Below, piece after piece: positions 34,438-41,997 of a DNA stretch of 41,997 bases. Origin of the DNA: an uncultured bacterium (lineage in GTDB: Bacteria; Cyanobacteriota; Vampirovibrionia; Gastranaerophilales; Gastranaerophilaceae); NCBI GenBank assembly GCA_900549855.1, contig URPS01000018.1, positions 1 through 41,997 of the forward strand. The letters are read 5' to 3'. The notes beneath the pieces are model-generated. The model was not told the DNA's origin and made no database searches. It was given only the letters and a program-made list of their open reading frames with translations. Each line of letters begins with the position of its first letter. The first letter of the stretch is position 1. The translations under genes and the position numbers were made by a program.

Positions 34438-34512
34438 TTGCCCCTCTCCAAGGGGGAGGGTAGAATTTCTTGGGGAACGTAAGTGAGCCTAGAAATTCGG
34501 GTGGGGGCTAGT
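34438..34512 (+). repeat. GAATTTC...GAAATTC intergenic repeat (copy, forward)
   Basis: CCCCTCTCCAAGGGGGAGGG is a hairpin, then TAGAATTTCTTGGGGAACGT, then AGTGAGCCTAGAAATTCGGG and TGGGGGCTAG. The order matches the inverted copy at 31660-31742 over most of its length. It sits directly after the small Cys gene and could end its transcript. Confidence 0.85.
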
Positions 34513-34619
34513 TTGTTTATATAAAGTTAATTTTTGTAAAATTTGCATCAAACAACAGCAAAAAAAGCTTTCATTTTGTTTTAAATTGTGTATAATAGAA
34601 CAAAGAAAGAAAAAGATTT

Positions 34620-35456
34620 ATGATACAAAATATTACAACCTCACAAATTAAAAAACCAACAAATATATGTGAAGATATAGAGCATTATTTACAAGTTATT
34701 TTTGAAAAAGAGCTAAAAGCAGAAGGTTCCATTTTAGTAAGTTATACTCCGTTTGTAATCAAGAAAATTGCGGCATACTTATCAGGTAGAATTAAAATGC
34801 CGGCATCAATTGGTATCGCCGGTGAAACTGCGAGCGGTAAGTCAACTATTACAATGGATTTAATTGACACAATAGAATCTTTCGCAACTGAATTCAATAT
34901 TGATGATGTTATCACTCGTGTTAATACAGATGATTATTATTATGATCGTTCAGAAATGGTAAAAGCTGCCGGAAGCTTTTCAGAATTTGCAAAACATTAT
35001 GATTTAGATGTGCCACAAGCTTTAGAATTGGAATTGATGAGCAAACATATCAAGGAATTATTGTCAGGAAAAGTTACTTATCTTCCAAAATATGACATGA
35101 GCGGCACTGCTATTCGACATGATAATTATCAATTGGCTAAACCTTCTAAAATTATTATTTCAGAAGGTTTATTTACGCTTACAGAAAAAGTTAAAGATGC
35201 GTTTGATTTTAAAATATATGTTGATATAGCAGAAGATATTAAAAAAGAGCGTTTTTATGTAAGAGCAAAGGAACGTGATTTGGGCGATTCTGCAGATTTC
35301 ATTTATAAAAATGCTAACGAGAAAGCAGAAGTTAATATCAGACCTTGTAAAGCGCATGCTGATATTGTTCTTTCCGGTTCTGCCGATAGAATTAAGTATA
35401 AAAATTTCTTGAATAAGATTATTAGAGTTATTCAGGATTTGTATTTTCAGGATTAG
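34620..35456 (+). CDS. Uridine kinase-like P-loop protein
   Basis: A 278-residue kinase of the uridine kinase/phosphoribulokinase group. After a lead of about 60 residues comes the Walker A motif GIAGETASGKST (65-76). Further marks are RVNTDDYYYDRSEM, the acceptor-site Asp region, YDLDVPQALELELM, and the lid segment KERFYVRAKERDLG. The lead is longer than in standard uridine kinase. The true acceptor (uridine, ribulose phosphate or another) is not readable. A TATAAT at 34591-34596 may be its -10. No strong Shine-Dalgarno is seen, only an A/G-rich stretch. It stands alone after the repeat. Confidence 0.75.
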   Translation: MIQNITTSQIKKPTNICEDIEHYLQVIFEKELKAEGSILVSYTPFVIKKIAAYLSGRIKMPASIGIAGETASGKSTITMDLIDTIESFATEFNIDDVITRVNTDDYYYDRSEMVKAAGSFSEFAKHYDLDVPQALELELMSKHIKELLSGKVTYLPKYDMSGTAIRHDNYQLAKPSKIIISEGLFTLTEKVKDAFDFKIYVDIAEDIKKERFYVRAKERDLGDSADFIYKNANEKAEVNIRPCKAHADIVLSGSADRIKYKNFLNKIIRVIQDLYFQD

Positions 35457-35581
35457 ATATAGAAGTTGTTAAACAGCTGGATTCCTCACGCTAATCACAT
35501 TCAGGATGACTAGGCGCAAAACTACCAGCTTGGTGTCACTTTGTGGTTCATTTTGACTTAATAAAATCTACATTTTGTATC

Positions 35582-36274
35582 TTACTTATTCTCTTTCAGC
35601 CATTTCTCATACAAATCTGGGCGTTTATTCTTTGTTCGTTGAATTTTCTGTTCCATTCTAAACTCGTTTATCAACTTGTGATTTCCGTTTAGTAATACAT
35701 CGGGAACCTTTAACCCCATATATTCACGAGGTTTTGTATATTGCGGATATTCTAATAAACCATCGGAAAAACTATCATCGTGCGCAGATTCTATTTTGCC
35801 AAGTGTACCCTCTATCTTTCTGGAAACACTGTCTATGACACATAGAGCAGGCAATTCACCACCTGTTAGTACAAAATCTCCTATAGAAATTTCTCGTGGC
35901 TGGATTATTGTTCTAATTCTTTCATCAAAGCCTTCATAATGTCCGCATAGAATTATGATTTGGTTATAATTTGCTAACTCATTTGAAATTTGATCAGTGA
36001 AAGGTTCTCCTTGCGGAGTCATCATTAGCGTAATACTATTTTCTAACTTTTTAACAGAATTATAAGCATCAATATACGGTTGAGGCATAAGCACCATGCC
36101 AGCCCCTCCGCCATAAGGAGTGTCATCTACTTTTTTGTGTTTATCAAGCGTAAAATCTCGAGGATTTACAGCATTAACTTCAAACACACCTTCATCTGTA
36201 GCACGTTTCATTATGCTAAAATCCAAATGAGAATTAATTAATTCCGGAAAAAGTGTCAGAACATCAAATCTCAT
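35582..36274 (-). CDS. trmD: tRNA (guanine-37-N1)-methyltransferase
   Basis: A 230-residue TrmD, which methylates G37 next to the anticodon using S-adenosylmethionine in a trefoil-knot (SPOUT) fold. Family marks are DVLTLFPELINSHLDFSIMK, DDTPYGGGAGMVLMPQP, LCGHYEGFDERI and ISIGDFVLTGGELPA. Its ATG overlaps the rimM stop by 4 bp, so the two are coupled. The rplS gene often next to trmD is not here. Confidence 0.98.
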   Translation of the reverse strand: MRFDVLTLFPELINSHLDFSIMKRATDEGVFEVNAVNPRDFTLDKHKKVDDTPYGGGAGMVLMPQPYIDAYNSVKKLENSITLMMTPQGEPFTDQISNELANYNQIIILCGHYEGFDERIRTIIQPREISIGDFVLTGGELPALCVIDSVSRKIEGTLGKIESAHDDSFSDGLLEYPQYTKPREYMGLKVPDVLLNGNHKLINEFRMEQKIQRTKNKRPDLYEKWLKENK

Positions 36275-36783
36275 GAAAGTAATCCTTCAAGATTATTGAT
36301 TTGAATTTTTCTGTTTTTAATATCTACAGACAATACGATAGCTTTTACAAACGGTACTAAGCAAATCTTTTTATCAAGATTCTTTACAGATAAAAGATCG
36401 CTAGCTCCGTTATTGGATACACCAACAACTGCTCCGACTTTTTTATCTCCATCAAAGACATCTAGACCAACCAATTCATCAATCAAAAATTCATCTTCTT
36501 CTAGAAAATCTCTTGCAACATCTTCTGTAACAAAAATCAGATGTCCTTTGTACGCTAAAATATCATTTAAAGTGTCAATTCCTTTAAACTTTATAATTCC
36601 ACTTTTTGGAGTGAATCTTAATTTAGCAATCGTTAGTTCTTTATATTCGCCATCAATTTGTACAAAAACGGTCTTCAAACTGGACAAAAACTCTTCACGA
36701 TTCTTCGAATAACCGAGCTTTGCCTCGCCTTGCACTCCATGGAAATTAAGAATTTTACCTACAGAAACAAAATTATTCTTCAT
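36271..36783 (-). CDS. rimM: 16S rRNA processing protein RimM
   Basis: A 170-residue RimM, an assembly factor for the 30S head that binds S19. The N-terminal barrel starts VSVGKILNFHGVQGEAKLGY, and the PRC-barrel half contains ELVGLDVFDGDKKVGAVVG and LVPFVKAIVLSVDIKNRKIQI. The frame could begin at 36810, but the ATG at 36783 gives the family start MKNNFVSVG and avoids a large overlap with the upstream gene, whose stop codon it still overlaps by 11 bp. The pair rimM-trmD is conserved. rpsP and the KH-domain gene usually in front are absent. Confidence 0.96.
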   Translation of the reverse strand: MKNNFVSVGKILNFHGVQGEAKLGYSKNREEFLSSLKTVFVQIDGEYKELTIAKLRFTPKSGIIKFKGIDTLNDILAYKGHLIFVTEDVARDFLEEDEFLIDELVGLDVFDGDKKVGAVVGVSNNGASDLLSVKNLDKKICLVPFVKAIVLSVDIKNRKIQINNLEGLLS

Positions 36784-37855
36784 CTTCTTTCTTCTTAGGT
36801 TTTCTTCCACGTTTTGGCTTTTCAGGAACTATTTCTTCTACTGGAGCTTCGGCTGCTGCAACTTCTTCTTTAACTTCTTCAGTTGCTACTGCTTTTTCTT
36901 CTACAGCAACTACAGTTTTTTCTTCTGAAGATGGTTTTGTATGTTTTGCAACCATATAATCTGCCGGTTTGTCAGCTCTATCTTCATTCCATCTATCTAA
37001 GCCTAATTGTGCTCTTATTAACTTGATACCTACGTGAACTCTCCACTCATCCATCTTCAACTGAGCTGCAATGATTTTATGGCAGCCAATTGGAGGTAAT
37101 GGTAATAATGGTTCATATAAAGCTTTTATTGCCATCATTTGATCTGGAGAGATTGCCAATTTACGTTTTGGGAACGGCAATTTAGGCAACATCATTTTCT
37201 GACGAACCAAATTAATTCCGAAAAATACTTTTTGTGGTTCAATACCTAATTTTGCACCGATTACTTCATGACAATCAGGGTTTGGCAATGGAAGCATTGT
37301 CTTGTATAAAATTTCAATTTGTTCCAATTGTTCTTTACTGATAAGCAATGGTCTTGCAGGTTTTGCAGGACGTTTTTGCATAGGTCTTCTTTGTTGAGGT
37401 CTTCCACTAGCATAGTTGTTACGGAATCCGCCTCTGTTATCAGGTCTGCGTTGTTGATATCCGCCTTGCTGACGGTTATCACGTCTTTGGTAACCACCTT
37501 GTTGGCGATTATCTCTATTGTATCCGCCATCTCTATTGTAGCTGTTATAACCATTGTTATCACGGTTATAGCCGCCATCACGATTGTAGTTATCACGTCT
37601 TTGATAATTGTTTTGATATCCACCATCTTGATTGCGGTTGTAATTATTATTTCTGTAACCGCCTTGTTGTGGTCTATCATAGCTTCTTGGTCTTGATTCA
37701 GAAGAATATGAGCTATAAGAACTATAGCTTTGCATAGGTTTTTCTTCTGTAGACTCACTTCCCTTATCTGCATAAAGACAATTAGGACATATCACTCTTT
37801 TGGGGTTCTTTGTTTCAAATTCCGCACCACACTTAATGCACTTGTTTACATACAT
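36773..37855 (-). CDS. Zinc-ribbon / GGY-RGG-rich disordered / duplicated-domain protein with AT-hook tail
   Basis: A 360-residue multidomain protein I do not know. Residues 6-26 form a zinc ribbon (CIKC, then CPNC). Residues 41-168 are low-complexity Tyr/Gly/Asn/Arg/Gln with many GGY and RD repeats, like RNA-binding condensate-forming tails. Two homologous domains follow (172-226 and 235-290), both with IS..Q...I..LY...LPLP...CH..I and GI.L.R, perhaps helix-turn-helix-like. The end is an acidic/Ala segment and KPKRGRKPKKK, an AT-hook-like motif (347-356). It overlaps rimM, in the slot where many bacteria have a KH RNA-binding gene. A nucleic-acid role is likely but unproven. Confidence 0.8.
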   Translation of the reverse strand: MYVNKCIKCGAEFETKNPKRVICPNCLYADKGSESTEEKPMQSYSSYSSYSSESRPRSYDRPQQGGYRNNNYNRNQDGGYQNNYQRRDNYNRDGGYNRDNNGYNSYNRDGGYNRDNRQQGGYQRRDNRQQGGYQQRRPDNRGGFRNNYASGRPQQRRPMQKRPAKPARPLLISKEQLEQIEILYKTMLPLPNPDCHEVIGAKLGIEPQKVFFGINLVRQKMMLPKLPFPKRKLAISPDQMMAIKALYEPLLPLPPIGCHKIIAAQLKMDEWRVHVGIKLIRAQLGLDRWNEDRADKPADYMVAKHTKPSSEEKTVVAVEEKAVATEEVKEEVAAAEAPVEEIVPEKPKRGRKPKKKEDEE

Positions 37856-38016
37856 AATAAAAGCCTCTTAACCAATTAATAATAAAAAATTCACTACTTA
37901 TATACAATCCTATCAATAAAAATAATATGAGATTCATCAAAAAATCTAGAGTTATATTTTCAACTCTATGCACACATTATAATATAATACCCATGAAAAT
38001 GCAAGTTTTATCAAGA

Positions 38017-38694
38017 TTAAGCATTCTTTTTAGCACTACTGTTTGTATAATGGTCTGTAATTGCACCCATAATCAAACCACCGATTGCCATCGGAATCAT
38101 ATTTAACAATCCAATCGGTTTAAATTTACCGGCTGTCATTATACTTTCTATTAAGCCGCATCCTGCACCAAGTAATGCTCCATATTTTTTACCAGTATTT
38201 GAATCATAATAAGTTCTGCCTTTATTTGACAATGCAACAGAATCGCCATTCATTACTGCGTTACGAACACCTACCTGAGCTGTATAATCTGCTGTTTTCT
38301 GAGCTTTTTTGTTTCTAATATTATCTACCAGCATCCCACAACCTAATGTACAAGCTGCTGCTATAAGTGCAAATGGTATTGCGAATTTTTTAAGACGCAT
38401 ACCGTTTTTATTACCTTCTTTTAAAGCTTCATCAATATCTTTCATTCCGAAAGTTTTGAACATATCCTCCATGCCAGATTCTTTTAATATGGCTTTTTCA
38501 TCTTTTCCAAGCGCAGGAGCTTCTTTAAAACTCAATTTACTTAACCAATGCAAAGTTGCAACACCAGCCGTTACGCCACCGGCAACAGTTCCTGCGTTTG
38601 TTTTATAATAAGGATTTCCTTGTTCTGTTCTTTCAAATTTACCTCTAAAAGCAGGTTGTTGAGTATATGAACAGTTGTTTACTGATAATGACAT
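38017..38694 (-). CDS. Hypothetical membrane protein with N-terminal AFRGK motif
   Basis: A 225-residue protein not recognised. The frame begins at 38721, but the ATG at 38694 follows AAAGGTG at 7 bp and opens MSLSVNNCSYTQQPAFRGK, with FRGK at residues 16-19 as in two other unknown proteins here. Probable membrane segments are AGTVAGGVTAGVATLHWL, FAIPFALIAAACTLGCGML and the C-terminal GLLNMIPMAIGGLIMGAI. A charged loop lies between. No catalytic motif is visible. It lies between the zinc-ribbon gene and cysE, all on the same strand. Confidence 0.65.
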   Translation of the reverse strand: MSLSVNNCSYTQQPAFRGKFERTEQGNPYYKTNAGTVAGGVTAGVATLHWLSKLSFKEAPALGKDEKAILKESGMEDMFKTFGMKDIDEALKEGNKNGMRLKKFAIPFALIAAACTLGCGMLVDNIRNKKAQKTADYTAQVGVRNAVMNGDSVALSNKGRTYYDSNTGKKYGALLGAGCGLIESIMTAGKFKPIGLLNMIPMAIGGLIMGAITDHYTNSSAKKNA

Positions 38695-38790
38695 AATGCT
38701 ACACCTTTCATCTTCACGCACACATTTAAAGTAACAAATATAAAGAAATTTGCTATTTTTTTTAATTTTTACTAGTAAAATTTACAAAAC

Positions 38791-39456
38791 TTAAGATTGT
38801 TCATTCTTTAAATTTTCTAATTGTAGAATTTTGTCTTTTAATTCTTGAATTTCGTATTTAAGTCTGTTGATTTCGCATTTCACAGGGTCCGGGATTCTAT
38901 TGTGCATAAGTATTCCATCCGGATTCATAAATTTTTGTTGAACAATTCTCCCCGGAATGCCGACTACTGTACAGTGTTCCGGCACATTATCTACAACTAC
39001 AGAACCTGCTCCAATTCTCGTATTATCACCGATTGTAATATTGCCAAGCACTTTTGCACCTGCACCAATAATAACTCCATTACCAATAGTTGGGTGACGT
39101 TTACCGTGTTCATTACCCGTACCACCAAGAGTAACTTGTTGATAAATAAGCACATCATCTCCAATAATAGTAGTTTCACCGATTACGACACCTTCACCAT
39201 GATCAATAAAGAATCTGCTTCCAATTTGGGCTTTTGGGTGTATTTCTATACCTGTAATAATTCTTGTAACATAAGATATAAATCTCGGTATAAAAGGAAT
39301 TCCCCAATAAGCAAGTTTATGAGCTATTCGATGAGATAACAAAGCTTGTAACCCTGGGTAGCAGAAAATTACTTCAACAATATTTGTTGCAGCAGGGTCT
39401 TTTTCATAAATTACTCTAATATCTTCTTTTATTTTATTAATTGCTCGTTTAAGCAT
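38791..39456 (-). CDS. cysE: Serine O-acetyltransferase
   Basis: A 221-residue CysE, which makes O-acetylserine from serine and acetyl-CoA. The N-terminal helical part is short (as in many bacteria) and ends HRIAHKLAYWG. The left-handed beta-helix hexapeptides are clear: IHPKAQIGSRFFIDHGEGVV, VLIYQQVTLGGTGNEHGKRH with catalytic His, and IGAGAKVLGNITIGDNTRIG. A short coiled coil ends the chain. It lies about 150 bp after cysK, separated by a repeat. Together the two give the cysteine pathway. Confidence 0.96.
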   Translation of the reverse strand: MLKRAINKIKEDIRVIYEKDPAATNIVEVIFCYPGLQALLSHRIAHKLAYWGIPFIPRFISYVTRIITGIEIHPKAQIGSRFFIDHGEGVVIGETTIIGDDVLIYQQVTLGGTGNEHGKRHPTIGNGVIIGAGAKVLGNITIGDNTRIGAGSVVVDNVPEHCTVVGIPGRIVQQKFMNPDGILMHNRIPDPVKCEINRLKYEIQELKDKILQLENLKNEQS

Positions 39457-39537
39457 CCTTATCGCCTTTCTTGTTTATAAAGCAATTATAAGATAAGCAA
39501 ATGCAATAATAAATAGTTCTTGTGGGGAGGAATTAAA

Positions 39538-39600
39538 CCGCCCTTGTTAGGGAGGTCGCAGTCGTTCGAGCGTCAGCGAGTTACGAATGCGGGTGGGTAT
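39538..39600 (+). repeat. AGGGAGGT...GGGTGGGT intergenic repeat (copy 1)
   Basis: CGCCCTTGTTAGGGAGGT is followed after 38 bp by GGGTGGGTAT. The related unit at 40519-40585 has ACCTCCATAGATAGGGAGGT and GGGTGGGTT at similar spacing. It fills the gap between cysK and cysE. Confidence 0.65.
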
Positions 39601-39606
39601 TGATTT

Positions 39607-40473
39607 CTACCAAACAGACAAGTATCTTTCCCCACTATCAGGTATAATTGCAACAATTAATCTATCCGGATATTTTTCTGCCAACACTTTTGCAGCACAA
39701 ACATTAGCACCGGCAGAAATTCCACAAAAGACTCCGTGTTTTTTAGCTAATTCTATGGCTTGACTCTTAGCGTCTTCCCCTTTTACAGTTAAAACTCCAT
39801 CCAAATTATTATCTTTGCAAATTTTCGGAATAAAGTTTGCACCGATACCTTGTATTGCGTGCGGACCGGCATGTCCTTCTGTAAATAATGGGCTTTCTGC
39901 AGGCTCTACACCATATACAACAGCTTCCGGATAATACTTTTTAATTCCAGTTGCAGTGCCGCCGGTTCCAATACCAGCCACTACAACAACTTCACGACCT
40001 TCAACGGCATCTTTAATTTCTTGTGCTGTTTTAGCGTGAGCTTTTGGGTTATCAGGATTTGCGAACTGCATAGGAATAAAACTGTTTGGATAAGTTTGTT
40101 TAAGTTCATTTGCTTTATCTACAGCACCCTGCATTCCCTTTTCTTTTGGAGTCAAAACAAGTTCCGCACCGTATGCCGCAATATTTTTACGACGTTCTAC
40201 AGACATACTTTCCGGCATGCAAATTATTAATCTTAATCCCAATACTGCACAACACATAGCCAAACCTATTCCAGTATTGCCGCTGGTTGGTTCAATTATA
40301 ACAGTGTCCTTATTGATTTCGCCTCTATCCTTTGCGCCTTTTAGCATAGAATACGACGCACGGTCTTTAACAGAGCTTGACGGATTAAAATATTCCAACT
40401 TCAAGCAGATATTGTCATTGTATTTTACAAGTGGTGTGTTTCCGATTAGTTCTAGTACGTTATTGTAAATCAT
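39607..40473 (-). CDS. cysK: Cysteine synthase (O-acetylserine sulfhydrylase)
   Basis: A 288-residue PLP enzyme that makes cysteine from O-acetylserine and sulfide. The opening LELIGNTPLVKYND, the PLP lysine in SSSVKDRASYSM, the substrate loop PTSGNTGIGLA, the phosphate loop GIGTGGTATGI and the end SGERYLSVW are all in place. It is about 20-30 residues shorter than the common form, mainly in loops and at the C-terminus. A separate CysE gene lies just downstream. It has its own ATG after AAAAAGAGGT. Confidence 0.95.
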   Translation of the reverse strand: MIYNNVLELIGNTPLVKYNDNICLKLEYFNPSSSVKDRASYSMLKGAKDRGEINKDTVIIEPTSGNTGIGLAMCCAVLGLRLIICMPESMSVERRKNIAAYGAELVLTPKEKGMQGAVDKANELKQTYPNSFIPMQFANPDNPKAHAKTAQEIKDAVEGREVVVVAGIGTGGTATGIKKYYPEAVVYGVEPAESPLFTEGHAGPHAIQGIGANFIPKICKDNNLDGVLTVKGEDAKSQAIELAKKHGVFCGISAGANVCAAKVLAEKYPDRLIVAIIPDSGERYLSVW

Positions 40474-40518
40474 GGTAACCTCTTTTTGCTTTCTATATTG
40501 TCAGTCGAATACTCTACA

Positions 40519-40585
40519 ACCTCCATAGATAGGGAGGTCACAGCTGTAGACGAAGTTTTCTGAGTCATACAGATGTGGGTGGGTT
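40519..40585 (+). repeat. AGGGAGGT...GGGTGGGT intergenic repeat (copy 2)
   Basis: ACCTCCATAGATAGGGAGGT forms a hairpin at the left, with GGGTGGGTT at the right end. See the copy at 39538. It lies between tyrS and cysK. Confidence 0.65.
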
Positions 40586-40601
40586 GCAGTTTAATCATAA
40601 T

Positions 40602-40641
40602 TACCCATCCCAACCTTCCCTAAAAAGGGAAGGGGTGCTCC
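40602..40641 (+). repeat. CCTTCCCT hairpin repeat (copy 2)
   Basis: TACCCATCCCAACCTTCCCT, AAAAA and AGGGAAGG: the same block as 11711-11753 in the opposite orientation. The hairpin lies 20-50 bp past the tyrS stop and may serve as its terminator. Confidence 0.7.
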
Positions 40642-40659
40642 ATACTTGTTGTTGAATTT

Positions 40660-41880
40660 TTAAACAAGCTTAGCAAATTTTCTCTTGCCGGCTTGAAGTA
40701 CAACATCCATTTGTGGCTTAATAATCAATCCCATATCAGAGATTTTTTCACCATCAATTTTTACACCGCCACCTTGGATAAGACGTTTTGCTTCACCTTT
40801 AGATTGAACAAATTTAAGTTCAACTAATAAATCTAAAATACTTTTTTCTGATTCAATTTTTACACTTTCGATATCATCAGGAATACCTTTGTTTGATACA
40901 ACATTGATGAAATCTTCTTGAGCTTTATCAGCACCATCTTTGCCGTGGTATTCTTCCGTAATCATGTGTGCTAAAGCTAATTTGATATCACGTGGGTTTA
41001 TTGAATTTGAAGCAATTTGCTCATCCATTTTAATAAGTTCTGATTGAGGAACATCAGTTAATAATGAATAATAACGAGTGATTAATGTATCCGGAATACT
41101 CATTAATTTTCCGAACATATCTTTAGCAGAATCTGTAAGTGAAATACAGTGTTCCGGATATGTTTTAGACATCTTAACTAAACCATCAGTACCTTCTAAA
41201 AGTGGCAACATCATTACTAATTGCGGATATTTTTTACCGTAAGCAACTTGAATATCACGACCTAATAGTGTGTTAAATCTTTGGTCTGTTCCGCCCAATT
41301 CTATATCGGCATCAATTGCAACTGAATCGTAAGCTTGCATAAGCGGATAGAAAAATTCGTGAATAGCAATTGGCTTACCTTCTGCGTATCTTTTTGCAAA
41401 ATCATCTCTTGTCATCATTTGTGCAACCGTAACTTTACCTGCCAGTTGTAATAATTCTGTAAAAGATAATTTATGCAACCAATCAGCGTTATTAACAACT
41501 TCTGCTTGAGAAATATCAATAACTTTAGACATTTGAGCAAAATATGTTTTTGCGTTTTCTTCAACTTGTTCTTTAGTTAAAGCCGGTCTTGTTTCTGATT
41601 TACCGGATGGATCGCCAATCATTGCTGTTGCTCCACCAACAAGAAGCACGATTTTGTGTCCCAATTTTTGAAATTCTTTTAACTTTCTCATTACAACAGT
41701 ATGACCAAGATGTAAGTCAGGTCTTGTAGGATCCATTCCTAATTTAATTCGAAGTGGAGTTTTAGTATCAGCTGAGTGCTGAAGTTTTACAGCTAATTCT
41801 TCAATACCACCCGGAAGTACTTCTGCATTTCTTGTTAATTGTTTTGCTTGCTCAATAAATTCTTGTCTAATATCTACCAT
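40660..41880 (-). CDS. tyrS: Tyrosyl-tRNA synthetase
   Basis: A 406-residue class I tyrosyl-tRNA synthetase. The HIGH-type motif is HLGHT in MDPTRPDLHLGHTVVM. The Tyr pocket shows GGTDQRFN, and the KMSKS-type loop is KMSKTYPEHCI with Thr at the last position. The C-terminal S4 domain is visible (LLVELKFVQSKGEAKRLIQG, then GGVKIDGEKI). Length is as expected. GGAG lies before the ATG and a weak promoter upstream. No T-box leader was seen. Confidence 0.97.
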   Translation of the reverse strand: MVDIRQEFIEQAKQLTRNAEVLPGGIEELAVKLQHSADTKTPLRIKLGMDPTRPDLHLGHTVVMRKLKEFQKLGHKIVLLVGGATAMIGDPSGKSETRPALTKEQVEENAKTYFAQMSKVIDISQAEVVNNADWLHKLSFTELLQLAGKVTVAQMMTRDDFAKRYAEGKPIAIHEFFYPLMQAYDSVAIDADIELGGTDQRFNTLLGRDIQVAYGKKYPQLVMMLPLLEGTDGLVKMSKTYPEHCISLTDSAKDMFGKLMSIPDTLITRYYSLLTDVPQSELIKMDEQIASNSINPRDIKLALAHMITEEYHGKDGADKAQEDFINVVSNKGIPDDIESVKIESEKSILDLLVELKFVQSKGEAKRLIQGGGVKIDGEKISDMGLIIKPQMDVVLQAGKRKFAKLV

Positions 41881-41912
41881 AAATAAATCTCCTTAATATC
41901 TTCATTACTTAA

Positions 41913-41941
41913 AGAATATCAAAAATATGAATAGAGGTAAA
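41913..41941 (-). promoter_or_regulatory. Possible promoter of tyrS
   Basis: On the minus strand TTTACC (41941-41936), 17-bp spacer and TATTCT (41918-41913). Each box matches four of six bases. The leader to the ATG at 41880 would be about 25 nt. Confidence 0.35.
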
Positions 41942-41944
41942 CTA

Positions 41945-41973
41945 TTGACTTTTAAATCTATTAGATATATTAT
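41945..41973 (+). promoter_or_regulatory. Promoter facing the right edge
   Basis: TTGACT (41945-41950), 17-bp spacer and TATTAT (41968-41973), each five of six to consensus. It would drive a gene beginning beyond the window. It is divergent from tyrS. Confidence 0.6.
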
Positions 41974-41997
41974 GACCTTGTATCGATATATTTTGAT

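Noticed and set aside
36784..36810. Upstream start for rimM
   Set aside because: The extra nine residues come from overlap with the Lys/Glu tail codons of the upstream gene; the family start is at 36783.
37319..37773. Long open frames on both strands across the GGY region
   Set aside because: They are by-products of the low-complexity codons of the zinc-ribbon protein; the Ile/Val/Thr-only peptides are typical shadows.
41972..41997. Start of a rightward gene at the window end
   Set aside because: The only ATG overlaps the -10 box itself, so it cannot be the start for that promoter.

Overview
The window is AT-rich bacterial chromosome. My best guess is a non-photosynthetic gut cyanobacterium of the Gastranaerophilales (Melainabacteria). 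This rests on gene content, low GC, and several lineage-style hypothetical proteins: one beginning MGMAASQ, and three small proteins with an F-[N/K/R]-[G/S]-K motif just after the N-terminus. It is an inference from family memory, not from a database search. Nearly all genes are housekeeping or lineage-specific hypotheticals. I see no prophage, transposase, CRISPR array or defence island.

Layout. At 1-1.6 kb there is the end of a ferritin-like protein gene, a convergent GNAT-like gene and rpmB with a clear terminator. At 1.6-2.0 kb lies a roughly 245-bp inverted repeat. A 1215-residue protein of unknown function follows on the minus strand, with a duplicated C-terminal domain. At 5.8-9.7 kb a minus-strand cluster runs PfkB kinase, PD-(D/E)XK nuclease, TatD and TlyA, plus a small unknown. 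At 9.8-11.3 kb are a small unknown and a solitary flagellin gene. At 11.3-11.8 kb is a repeat-filled spacer. At 11.8-15.0 kb grpE, dnaJ and a beta-propeller gene form an operon without dnaK. A NAGPA-type phosphodiester glycosidase sits at 15.5-16.8 kb behind a structured leader. nadE (plus strand) follows from its own promoter.

From 19.1 to 31.1 kb everything reads leftward: TPR protein, dnaA, tRNA-Cys, rpsU (57 codons), U32 peptidase-family protein, TPR protein, pth, an unknown, ffh, the MGMAASQ protein and a Lys-rich membrane-associated coiled-coil protein. At 31.1-31.9 kb is a second repeat cluster. Two tandem small secreted helical proteins follow, divergent from a plus-strand group: a WecG/TagA glycosyltransferase, transketolase N-terminal subunit, a small Cys protein and a uridine-kinase-like P-loop protein. 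From 35.6 kb to the end the minus strand carries trmD, rimM, a zinc-ribbon/GGY-rich/duplicated-domain protein, an unknown membrane protein, cysE, cysK and tyrS.

Working together: cysE and cysK form the two-step cysteine pathway. trmD and rimM form the usual tRNA/16S maturation pair. ffh, pth, tyrS, rpmB, rpsU, tRNA-Cys, TlyA and the U32 protein all serve translation or protein targeting. grpE and dnaJ are co-chaperones.

The least explained items are the zinc-ribbon/disordered/duplicated-domain protein upstream of rimM, the 1215-residue protein, the MGMAASQ protein, the tandem secreted helical pair, the N-terminal FxGK motif shared by three unrelated small proteins, and several families of palindromic intergenic repeats that fill almost every long gap between genes.
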